From Sinohyriopsis cumingii (Eukaryota > Mollusca > Bivalvia > Unionida > Unionidae), in contig CM068825.1 of NCBI GenBank assembly GCA_028554795.2, forward strand, positions 154,145,553 to 154,209,552: 64,000 bases of DNA, in the 5' to 3' direction. The notes beneath the pieces are model-generated. The model was not told the origin of the DNA. It ran no database searches and saw only the letters and a program-made list of their open reading frames with translations. Each line of letters starts with the position of its first letter. The first letter of the stretch is position 1. The position numbers were made by a program, and so were the translations under genes. This document shows, in pieces, positions 55,231-63,822 of the stretch.

Positions 55231-55554
55231 ATGAACACGAGACTGGAGAAACTGTTGGAACTTCATGTGCATCTGGAATATGCCAGGCGCATATTAAATG
55301 AACTGGCCGCTGAAGCCATTGTCGAGGAGGGAAGGATAAGAGAGGAGGAAAGAAGAAAAAAAGAAGAGGAGGAGAGAAGATATAAAGAAGAGGAGAAGGA
55401 AAAGGAGAGAAGAAAAAAATTCAGAATCCCAGAGTTAGAAAATTGGGATTCTGAAGCGACATATCCTGCCTCTGCTCTCTCCCCCCAAAAGGTAAAAAGT
55501 AACTGGGGGATAAGATGTGTATGTGGCGCCAGGCCTGGAAGGTGCCACCATTAA
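55231..55554 (+). CDS. Right-end coiled-coil gene 2
   Basis: It encodes 107 residues. The N-terminal helix LEKLLELHVHLEYARRILNE is similar in pattern to gene 1. A Glu/Arg/Lys block, EEERRKKEEEERRYKEEEKE, predicts a long charged helix. The end has a Cys/Gly segment (CVCGARPGRCHH). A TATA box and the shared promoter block lie upstream, and histone-type stem-loop no. 4 is 30 nt after the stop. Function unknown. Confidence 0.65.
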   Translation: MNTRLEKLLELHVHLEYARRILNELAAEAIVEEGRIREEERRKKEEEERRYKEEEKEKERRKKFRIPELENWDSEATYPASALSPQKVKSNWGIRCVCGARPGRCHH

Positions 55555-55583
55555 CCAGGTGTCCATGAAGTTCCAAACAAAAC

Positions 55584-55599
55584 AGCCCTTTTCAGGGCT
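55584..55599 (+). terminator. Histone-type 3' stem-loop no. 4
   Basis: AGCCCTTTTCAGGGCT, then ACCCA and CTCTAGAAAAGAAATA, identical to no. 3. Confidence 0.85.
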
Positions 55600-55812
55600 A
55601 CCCAATACTCTAGAAAAGAAATAACTATTAATTTGCCAATGTGTGTAGGTAGAGTAGTGTGAATATAAACACTAACTCTTTATTAATAGTGGAAGTGTGT
55701 GTTTGTGTGTTTGTGTTTGTAAATGGTGAAGTAAGTTTGTGTGAATAGTAGATTATGGGTTTCTTAGCGTATGTGAAGAGTATAGTTAGGGTTATATTAT
55801 ATGAAAAAAGTA

Positions 55813-55919
55813 GGGGGATGTTTTCCTTCACGTCCGCGCGATGTTCGGTCATGATCTAGGTAAGATCCATTTTATGTTTTAGGGGATGTTTTCCTTCACG
55901 TTCGCGCTTTTCGTATAAG
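55813..55919 (+). promoter_or_regulatory. Right-end promoter block, copies 3 and 4
   Basis: GGGGGATGTTTTCCTTCACG at 55,813 with GTCCGCGCG, then GGTCATGATCTAGGTAAGAT, a second GGGGATGTTTTCCTTCACG at 55,882 with TTCGCGCTTT, and TATAAG at 55,914. The ATG is 50 nt on. Confidence 0.74.
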
Positions 55920-55968
55920 AACCCACAGTATTAGTTGTTCAAACCATTCTGCAAAGAATACAAAGAAG

Positions 55969-56349
55969 ATGGCGTCAAACCAAATGGACAAAATACAAAC
56001 CTTGCAAGACGTTTTAGACAACTTAGGAATAATGGAACAGATGCTAATAAGACTCGTTGAAGACCATTATTCCTATAGTCCCCATCGTGTAAAGATGGAA
56101 ATTAACAATTTAAGAAAAGCAAAGGACAAGATTAGTGGTGTGATGAAGGAAATAAAGGAGGAGAAGGAGGATGAAGAGGAAAAGATAAGAATAAGAACAT
56201 GGAACGAAAAAATTGAAAAAGAAGAGGAAAATGAGAAGAGGAAGAAAGAAGAAGAGGAGGAAGAGAAGAAAGAAGAGGAGGAGAAAAAAAAGAAGAGAAA
56301 GAGTGTTGGAGATAAAATAAGAAGTTGGTGGAGGAAAAGAAGAAATTAG
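55969..56349 (+). CDS. Right-end coiled-coil gene 3
   Basis: It encodes 126 residues. MASNQMDKIQTLQDVLDNLG and EQMLIRLVEDHYSY form a helical N-terminus. From residue 60 on it is almost all Glu and Lys (EEEEEEKKEEEEKKKKRK), ending SWWRKRRN. Similar in plan to genes 1 and 2. Histone-type stem-loop no. 5, 19 nt after the stop, lies in the right TIR. Function unknown. Confidence 0.65.
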   Translation: MASNQMDKIQTLQDVLDNLGIMEQMLIRLVEDHYSYSPHRVKMEINNLRKAKDKISGVMKEIKEEKEDEEEKIRIRTWNEKIEKEEENEKRKKEEEEEEKKEEEEKKKKRKSVGDKIRSWWRKRRN

Positions 56350-56363
56350 AAGCAGAAGAAAAC

Positions 56364-56684
56364 CCAAAGGCCCTTTTCAGGGCCAGCCATATATCTCGAA
56401 AAGAGATAGCCTTTCCATTGCCTACCCCTTTTTTTAAATTGTTAAATTTTTAAAAAATCCCATGTTCCATTCCCTTTGTCCCTAAACAAGCCCAAACTCT
56501 ATTCCCCATGTTAAATTCCCCTTGTCCGTAGAGTGGCCCACGATTTATTGCCATGTTAAATTCCCCTTGTCCGTAGAGTGGCCCACGATTTTTCGCCATG
56601 TTAAATTTCCATTGTCCGTAGAGTGGCCCAGGGGTCCCTGTAATGCTAATTCCCATTGTCCGTAGGGTGGCCCCTTTCACTACT
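56364..56684 (-). repeat. Polinton right terminal inverted repeat
   Basis: Inverse of 37,005-37,287 with one additional tandem unit (GGGGAATAGAGTTTGGGCTT and on). Its inner edge begins with the stem-loop, so both TIRs supply a 3' processing signal for the outward-facing end gene. Confidence 0.92.
56369..56384 (+). terminator. Histone-type 3' stem-loop no. 5 (right TIR)
   Basis: GGCCCTTTTCAGGGCC, preceded by ACCCAAA and followed by AGCCA and CTCGAAAAGAGATA. It is the inverted counterpart of no. 1. Confidence 0.85.
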
Positions 56685-56690
56685 CTCAAA
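56685..56690. other. Polinton target-site duplication, right (CTCAAA)
   Basis: Exact copy of 36,999-37,004, immediately after the terminal CACTACT. Confidence 0.93.
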
Positions 56691-56860
56691 CATGATTTGT
56701 TGCGACAGCGTGAGCATTTGTGTATTCATGTATTCAGGTCTTTTCTTTTCCTTCTTTTTGTTGTAAGAGGGATGTATGGGCATTGTACCGATGACTGCAA
56801 TAGATTATATGAATAAGTGTCATGTTTGTGCAATAAATAAAGAGAGAGAGAGAGAGAGGT
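56691..56860 (+). other. Probable 3' UTR of the interrupted host gene
   Basis: It follows the restored TGA of the host exon and contains GTGCAATAAATAAAG with AATAAA at 56,832-56,837, about 140 nt after the stop. A short (GA)n follows. Confidence 0.4.
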
Positions 56861-57346
56861 TTTGGGTATAAAATTTGTAATGCATCGGAAAAATGATTAA
56901 TGGATTAAACAATGATATTTTCCCTAGCTTTCGAGAAGAATAAAACAAATTTCCGTTTTAAAAGAAAGAAAGAAAATGGAAAATTAGCAAAAGGAAAACT
57001 TGACGAAGATGCAAGTATCATACAAGTTGAATATGAATAAGTGTCCAATCCGTAAGACATACATTACAACTTAAAACTACTTCAGTTTAAGGAAGAACGC
57101 CTTTTATTCCGATTTGTGTCAACAATTGTAAATAATGCAATGCAATTAATTTAATTTTGACATAAAACTCATTCCATCGTTGAACATAAATCCAGCATAA
57201 ACGTATGTCTGCTATCAGCGCGGTCTATACAGGGAAATGCGGCGATCGGTCTCGTCATGCAACGATTCAACTTAGCTGGCATTTTTCTTAGTCGTGCATA
57301 ATAACATGATCTGTTGGGAATGAATAGTAATTAAGGAATATGTATG

Positions 57347-57380
<34 letters not shown>

Positions 57381-59200
57381 TGTATGTATGTCCATACGGA
57401 CGGGCGGACGGATGGATGGATGGATGGATGGATGGATAGAGTTATATTTATCGAGCATGAGCTGTAAAATAAACTATAACACAATATGAAAAAAGTATGT
57501 GCATCTTTATCGTTTTGTTTTTTGCTCCAGCGTAGAATAGACTATTCTCTTTCGTTCGTTTGTCCGTCTGTTCGTCTGGTTAAATATTGCTTCGAGGTCA
57601 CTGGTGGGGAAATTCTTATTCCTTGATCCCATTTCTTGATCTTAATATACTGGTGGCATTGACCCAAGTCATTTAATATGATTATCTATTACAATATATC
57701 CATACCTAATGACCTTCAGTTTTAAGTTTGTACATGGTCGGAGTCTCTGAAAGCCTCGAAGAAGGAAGTTTTAAAGGTGAACAAGTTTGAAACGTATTCG
57801 CAGTGTTATTTACAATAACGTTCAACCAATCAACATATTATTATGCGTATGTTATGGCTTGTGTAGACCGATCCATCCATGTTTACAGTACAAAAATCAG
57901 AACACGGATATGAATACAATAGATACCCTTCTCTTGGATACCGATCAAATAACTTGATATCTTGTGTAAACAGTTAACATGTTTGTACCAAAGTTGACTC
58001 AAATCCTCGCCACACGGATCTCAAACCTGCAGTACCTGTAACTATGTTGTTGTTTTGTTTTAGAAAAAAAATCCAGTTTCAATGTTCTCTTGTACCTGAA
58101 TGGTTTCGAGCCTTTTATCAATATTCATATGCACATGTTAAATACCCGCAACAGAGTCATGGATCTATATATAGGACACTATATGTGTCTAATAAAATAT
58201 CCTTAAATAGCAATCCGAGCCCTGAAGTTGTCCCGAGCGAGCTATCTTGCTGAAAATCATATAGTGATATCTACTTTCCGTTTCGTCAGCAATAATCTAT
58301 CATTCTAAGAAAAGTTACATCAATATTATTAAAAAGAAAATAGGTTTGTGGCACAGTATATTTGAACTTACTGTATTTCTATCATAATAAAAGTCAGTTT
58401 CTGTTTTGCTTATTTTGTTTTTGGCATGGTTTTCTTTATTTTGTGTATTTTTGCAAATTTTTTTTTTTTTGTTCTCTAGCTTTTATATCGTGATTCTATA
58501 TTTAGTCTCAGTATTTTCTCCTTCGTTCCGTCCACTGTCCTCTATTCTTCTCTCTCCTATACGTCCTTGCTCATATCAATATACTACAGTTTTCAAAAAA
58601 AAAAAAAGACAAGAAAAGGACCCAACAATCTAAATTCTCTACATCACTTTTCACCCTTAGAAATGATACACCGTTTATCCTCATTGTATTATTAATTGAT
58701 ATTAATGGTAACATGAAATATTTCATAAAAGAAAATCATTCAGCTTAAACAGACTCACTGACAACATTTTACTAATCAGTGTTTATCAGTTGGTTGAAGG
58801 GTAGATGGTTCCATTTGTCAGGGTCCTTATATAAATACACTTGCATAGATCTTAATTAAAATGTAAAAGTTTTAAATATAAAACTCAGGTATCTTATTTT
58901 AAAATATAGACACACATACAGCTGCTGAATGCTTCGTTCATTTCTGGAAATAAAATCATGCAAGAGAGTTAAAAAGGTAATATCATATATCAATAATAAA
59001 ATAATTAACAAATATTTTGGTTCCACGGAGACTTCTAGATGCAATACTTATTGTTGTACATTATACATTAAATTTAATTAGAATTATGTTTACTTCTAGT
59101 TCCCGAAAATCTGTCTTTTCATGCACTCATCCTAGAATAGATTTGATTTAAAATATGACCCCAACAATCAAAACAGCTGACATGTGCAAGAGTATGACTG
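56861..59200. other. AT-rich stretch with no gene seen
   Basis: A (TATG)n run and GGAT tetramers stand at 57,343-57,436, and TTCGTTCGTTTGTCCG-type short repeats near 57,550. No coding or RNA feature is recognised. Confidence 0.5.
57343..57436. repeat. (TATG)n and (GGAT)n microsatellite
   Basis: About ten TATG units, a short GC-rich break, then GGAT units. Confidence 0.93.
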
Positions 59201-59206
59201 TTGATT

Positions 59207-59480
59207 TGTGTGCGTGTGTGTGTATGATTTGGATTGTTACCGTAGCTTTAACAATTTGTCAGTCATATCGCTACGATGTCTGCAATGTGGCAGTTTATAA
59301 CGATGTCTAGCACTGGTGCATCATACCACAAACATGTTATATGATGTCCCACCCAGTCGTTATCCTGACACCAGGCCGGCCAGTCCAACAATAACCTCTT
59401 GATAAAGTCTTTGGTATTTCTCGGCCGGGGCTAGAAATAGCGAACTTCCGCATCTCTTACCACTAGGCCGCCGGAGCGGT
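59207..59480 (-). mobile_element. SINE-A, minus-strand copy
   Basis: The (CA)n tail is at the left, then the conserved body (GTCAGTCATATCGCTACGAT, GATGTCTAGCACTGGTGCAT, GATGTCCCACCCAGTC). The head is shortened by a deletion between the body and the A box near 59,405. Confidence 0.78.
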
Positions 59481-60370
59481 AAACTATTGATTCATGCAGG
59501 AGTGTAACTGTTGAAATATGCTATTGTTACATACTCGAAAAAATTTAAAATTAAGTAAAAATAACGATTATAACAAAAATACAATTTGAATGATATAGTC
59601 AAACAAGCATGTCATTGCAAGATCACAGCGGGCTTGTTCCGCATAACCAGATATGATCAACATAGTCATCTTTAAGCTAAAGATACTGGCGTCGTCGTCG
59701 TCGTCCCACATCAGGAAACGAATTTAGTCAGCATAACCATGTCATTGGAAAAAGTTTGCCGTGCTAAATGTAAGAACGACACAGTGTCCTATTGTCTCCT
59801 TCACACTATTACTATTCAGAGCCGTCTATATTCTTGTTCAGAAAACAAAATGATGGCAGGTTCACACAAGGTACCCCCATGCTTGGACTCTATATCAAGA
59901 TTACCAGAGTTACCTCCCTTGCATGAATTTTTTTTTTTTGAAGCACGAATTACCTACCTATTCTATTTGTAGCTGCACAATTTGCGCAAATTACGCTAAT
60001 TGCAAATGTAGCAACATACTGCACTGCCTATTGATATAGAACCTGACGTCTCTGTATAGATAGCTATCACAAAATCTGGTGTCTCACGCAGAAGGCCACT
60101 CTGTCGTGATATTCGGGCTGGAGTCCACTGGGAGTCTGAAACAGTCAGGGTGTACTGCCCAACTTTCGATGTTAACAGAGACCAAGCTGTATCTGGAACT
60201 TATAAACTTACAGTCAGATGACACCTGTTGATAAGTCTGAAATCCGCTCCCGTTTACATTAGTTGTTAGACACATCTTGTGGCGTGAAATTCTTGCTAAA
60301 CATCCAAGTGAAAATGGCTACAGCCAAATAAATGTTTCAAGTATAGATCGATGGCAGAAAGTTCTTATCA
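59481..60370. other. Stretch with no gene seen
   Basis: It contains a short (CGT)n run at 59,690-59,706. The open frame at 59,739 has no recognisable domain. Confidence 0.45.
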
Positions 60371-60374
60371 TGCA

Positions 60375-60960
60375 CATATATATTCATGAATGTTTATCGC
60401 CCAAACCCATCTAAATTTTCTGGAAAGAATCACGGAGGGCACAGTGAGCATTGGAGAAAGAACAATCAGCTACCTTCGCTTCGCAGATGATATTGATGGC
60501 TTGGGGGGTGATGAACAAGAACTGACTGACTTGGCTGAGCGTCTCGACACAACCTCCACTGCATACGGTATTGAGATTAGCGTCGAAAAGACAAAACATT
60601 ACAAACAACGCCAATAGCATCACTGGAGAGATAAATATCAGTAGACAGAAGCTGGAAAAGTCACAAGCTTCAGTTACTTGGGATCAATCATCACTGATAA
60701 GGATACCTAACCAGAACTACTTTCCAGATAAGGATACCTAACCAGAACTACTTTCCAGATAAGGATACCTAACCAGAACTACTTTCCAGATAAGGATACC
60801 TAACCAGAACTACTTTCCAGAATTGCCGAGACAACAGGAGTACTACCAATGTTCAGATCAATATAGAACGACAGCAACATTGCTCTTGGTTCCAAAATAA
60901 CGTGATGCACTCTATTCTTATATCCATTTTTCTGTGATGCATGGAATTTCACAACCCTGT
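60375..60960 (+). pseudogene. LINE reverse transcriptase fragment
   Basis: It contains LERITEGTVSIGERTISYLR and FADDIDGLGGDEQELTDLAE, the RT catalytic block with its ADD motif, then GIEISVEKTK. After a frame break it reads ITGEINISRQKLE and SRIAETTGVLPMFRSI. This is the C-terminal half of a non-LTR RT, 5'-truncated. A 31-bp tandem repeat has grown inside it at 60,698-60,820. Confidence 0.78.
60698..60820. repeat. 31-bp minisatellite inside the LINE fragment
   Basis: Four near-identical copies of ATAAGGATACCTAACCAGAA plus CTACTTTCCAG, where related LINEs have one. Confidence 0.88.
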
Positions 60961-61540
60961 GAATTCTAACTAGCTGTAATCATAAGCCAATAACACTGAG
61001 ATGAAAGTACTGGTTAACATAGTGCCTTGTTATCTGGCAGATTTGGGAAAGCATTGAAACTTGAAAATTGCCAATGCTAAGTTCATCTTGATTGATGTAG
61101 AGTAAAGTATTATAATGCATGGTCTGGTGCTAGAGGATAATTAATATGTCCGACATAAATTTCTTTTGGATGTTCTAAATCGACTTCTCGATAAAGTAAC
61201 CTGTATCGTTGTCACCAGGTAATATATTTGCAGCTAAATGTTTTATCCTCATCGAAAGAAATTGGGAAAATCTGACATTGCCCCTCTATAAAGAATATTG
61301 GAAGTATGATACATAATTTGTTGTGTCTCATGCTTTTCATGATCTCACAGCAGATATTTATTTTGTTGGTCATAACGTGTCTCATCAAGATCGTAGAAAT
61401 TCCACGTCGGATACTTTATTAATTAAATTATACATATCAATATCAGTGAGCAATTCCAGTCGAACCTTCATTAGGTTGAGCGAGGCATCCTAGGATAATC
61501 CAGGAAAAGAATAATACCAAAGAGGATACCATCTGTAACA
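60961..61540. other. Stretch with no gene seen
   Basis: Nothing recognised on either strand. Confidence 0.45.
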
Positions 61541-61559
61541 CTAGGATATTGCCTAGTAA

Positions 61560-61965
61560 CGAATCGAAATCAGCATCACGGAAAGGGTCTAGTAACGACT
61601 CAAAATCAGCTTCTAGGATAGGGTCTAGTAACGACTCAAAATCAGCGTCTCGGACAGGGTCTAGTTACGTCTCAAATCAGCGTCTTGGATAGGATCTAGG
61701 AAAGACTGAAAATCAGCTTCTAGGATATGGTCTAGTAATGACTCAAAATCCGGGTCTCGGATAGGGTCTAGGAACAACTCAACATCAGCGTTACGGATAG
61801 GATCTAGTAAGGACTCAAAATCAGCGTCTCGGATATGGTCTAGTATCAACTCAAAATCAGCGTCTCGGATAGGGTCTACTAACGAATCAAAATCAGCGTC
61901 TAGGATATTGTCTAGTAACGAATCAAATTCAGCGTCTCGGATAGGGTCTAGTAAGGACTCACAAT
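61560..61965. repeat. 39-bp minisatellite, about 10 copies
   Basis: Units of GGGTCTAGTAACGACTCAAA plus ATCAGCGTCTCGGATA. The unit is a multiple of three, and the minus strand stays open. Confidence 0.85.
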
Positions 61966-62062
61966 CAGCATATACGATGAGGTCCATACTTGTCATAGGA
62001 TAAAACTTTTGAAAATTCGATATGTTATTATTTTTATCTGACATTATAGATTTGTATGACAT
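61661..62062 (-). pseudogene. Open frame with 13-residue repeats, possible polymerase exonuclease remnant
   Basis: It encodes 133 codons. It begins with a unique segment (FQKFYPMTSMDLIVYADCES, then LLDPI) and continues as repeats of the type DADFESLLDPIR. The unique part resembles the Exo I strand of virus- or transposon-type PolB (YADxES), and the repeat looks like an expansion of that same strand. The match is short, so the assignment is tentative; it may simply be a minisatellite with an open frame. Confidence 0.35.
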
Positions 62063-62270
62063 TGTAAACCTGTGCTGTCCTCAGTACTTTGTGCACTTTG
62101 CTTGTCGTGCTGGTTATTCATCAAACCAGACGTATTTTTGTTCCAGCAGTAATGACTGTCCTTGGTGTTTTAATGTACGTACAGCAGATCAACATCTCGC
62201 TCACATGCAACTGAATAAATATATTGAGGATACTTACTTGCGTTGTCGCCGACGACGAAATATTTATTGA
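62022..62270 (+). CDS. Cys-rich small open frame, unknown
   Basis: It encodes 82 codons. FACRAGYSSNQTYFC, then NDCPWCFNVRTADQHLAHMQ and an RCRRRRN end suggest a zinc-binding, basic protein. It overlaps the start of the minus-strand frame at 61,661-62,062, so only one is likely real. Confidence 0.3.
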   Translation: MLLFLSDIIDLYDIVNLCCPQYFVHFACRAGYSSNQTYFCSSSNDCPWCFNVRTADQHLAHMQLNKYIEDTYLRCRRRRNIY

Positions 62271-62760
62271 AAATTATGAAGTCTCTCAAGTGTTTGCATG
62301 CTATTAAATTGTATTTGGAAAGCTATCCCTGAAAAATTGAACAAATCTTGATATGTAGTATAGTTGCTGACCCGGACTGGATTTTTGTTTGAAGCAGGAT
62401 CGCCCAAATAAAACGTTTTGATGTAATTATTTTTGACCTTCACACAGCTTTGGCTATTTTGAATGTTCACTGCCAGCTCCAGATATGACTTGCAGAAGCG
62501 TGAATTATATGTTGACGCACCAACCATGCATTGCGAAACGCCAGCCAGAATACAGCCTGTGTCGAGGAAAAGCCTTCTTGCTGGCTTATGTAATTCTTCT
62601 GCAATCACGTCGTCTCCTTCCGTTTAGGCGACCGTTTGGGCAGCATCTTTGTTGGTTTTTTATTTGCTGCCTTTTGTTTGTCAATCTTTGGCCTACCAGC
62701 TTTTTTCTTTTATGGGCCAAGGCTTATATTTAGTCCCATAGCGCCTCTAAACAAAAGCAT
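62264..62760 (-). pseudogene. Degraded coding region with AT-hook-like segment
   Basis: On the minus strand one frame gives KKAGRPKIDKQKAANKKPTK then MLPKRSPKRKE, a basic AT-hook-like stretch. A second frame (62,264-62,608) continues open for 114 codons without a credible ATG. The two together look like one gene with a frame change. Confidence 0.3.
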
Positions 62761-62871
62761 TGTCATTCGCATGCGCATTATGATCAATAATTTCAATCGA
62801 AGCTCCTTTTGATTTTCATTTTGATTCGTACAAAATCTCTCCGGTCATTGTTTTGACTTTTGTTGGGAATT

Positions 62872-63543
62872 TTAGTTTCTTTCTAGCTCAGCGACATCTT
62901 TGACAGACGCTCCGGTATCTTTAACTATTTCTCCCGACTCATTTATTATTTTACGTCTTTTATCCGTCAGACCGTTTGCACTATCGAAACGGTAAAATGT
63001 TCCGTTACTCATTTCGACTACACAATTTATTTTTGAGAATTTCATCGGTTTTAGATTATTAACACTGGGTTTATCATTTATCGAATAAATTCCATAAATA
63101 ACCGCGGTTACACGATACGCTCTTTCATAATACTGTTTGTCAATACCAGTCAACATTCCTGGTTTGGAATTTGTACTCAGTATGGTATTTTTTTCATTAT
63201 GAAGGACAAGATCATATTTGTCACGGATAATCCAATTGTCTGTTTCTGCTAATACAACAAATTTTACTTTAAAAAGGTATTTTTGATTGTCGAGATAATT
63301 AATGATAGTTGCCGCTAGTTTGTCGTTTATCGTAGCATCGACACCATTGGTGATTTTGAATGTTGACCACACATGAGATGCGCCATCTTTGCTAAATTCT
63401 TTCTTGGCGTCGTGCATGGAATTAATCAAGGTTTTATTATTCGGATCAACCAGTGCTTTTATTGGTAAGTCAGGGGATATTCTGTCTAGATTAGATTTAT
63501 CTTTAGAAGGCTTAATCGGAGAGAATCTCTCAAATTCATCCAT
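62872..63543 (-). CDS. Unknown intronless protein, 223 residues
   Basis: An uninterrupted frame from an ATG at 63,543. The N-terminus is polar (DEFERFSPIKPSKDKSNLDR), and the middle alternates hydrophobic strands (YLFKVKFVVLAETDNW; RAYRVTAVIYGIYSIND), suggesting a beta-rich fold. No family is recognised. Length, normal amino-acid composition and the closely spaced divergent gene at 63,589 argue for a real gene, perhaps part of a second virus-like element. Confidence 0.5.
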   Translation of the reverse strand: MDEFERFSPIKPSKDKSNLDRISPDLPIKALVDPNNKTLINSMHDAKKEFSKDGASHVWSTFKITNGVDATINDKLAATIINYLDNQKYLFKVKFVVLAETDNWIIRDKYDLVLHNEKNTILSTNSKPGMLTGIDKQYYERAYRVTAVIYGIYSINDKPSVNNLKPMKFSKINCVVEMSNGTFYRFDSANGLTDKRRKIINESGEIVKDTGASVKDVAELERN

Positions 63544-63588
63544 TTATAATTAAGACAAATAATTAAATTGAAATATTATGTATATATA

Positions 63589-63822
63589 ATGATTCAAACA
63601 AAGGACAAATGCAAATGGTTAATGATAGGTTCTTCGACTCATTTTAACAAAGCTTGCGTAAACGAATTCTGTGGACATCATTTGCAAAGCGTTCGTAATG
63701 GAAGTCTAGGACCAAAACCGTTTTTGAAATGCGGTGATGGAGTTAGTGGAAACACGCGGTTATATGTGCAATGTGGTGGTAAAAAATACAGAGAACCGAA
63801 AAGATATTATGATAAAAAATAA
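63589..63822 (+). CDS. Unknown Cys-rich small protein, 77 residues
   Basis: It starts MIQTKDKCKWLMIGSS (an upstream in-frame TTG is ignored). Six Cys, including CVNEFCGHH and LKCGDGVSG, then LYVQCGGKKYREPKRYYDKK, look like a small zinc-ribbon. It is divergent from the 62,872-63,543 gene with only 45 bp between them, a virus- or transposon-like spacing. Confidence 0.4.
   Translation: MIQTKDKCKWLMIGSSTHFNKACVNEFCGHHLQSVRNGSLGPKPFLKCGDGVSGNTRLYVQCGGKKYREPKRYYDKK

Larger units (their letters stand above)
37005..56684. mobile_element. Maverick/Polinton (adintovirus-like), 19,680 bp
   Basis: Ends are exact inverted copies (AGTAGTGAAAGGGGCCACCC) flanked by a perfect CTCAAA duplication. The gene set is diagnostic: protein-primed PolB, retroviral-type integrase with chromodomain, FtsK/HerA-type ATPase, adenain-like protease, and major and minor capsid proteins, plus lineage genes including a BIR protein. 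G+C is visibly higher than in the flanks. Genes at both ends are transcribed outward. The rest, from PolB to protease, run rightward, and a zinc-knuckle gene runs left. Apart from three apparent frameshifts, the coding set is intact, so insertion is young. Confidence 0.95.

Noticed and set aside
56110-56367. Minus-strand Phe/Leu-rich frame
   Set aside because: Antisense of the Glu/Lys coiled-coil gene 3.
62485-62733. 82-codon plus-strand frame
   Set aside because: It overlaps a minus-strand region with better protein-like signals and has no recognisable domain.
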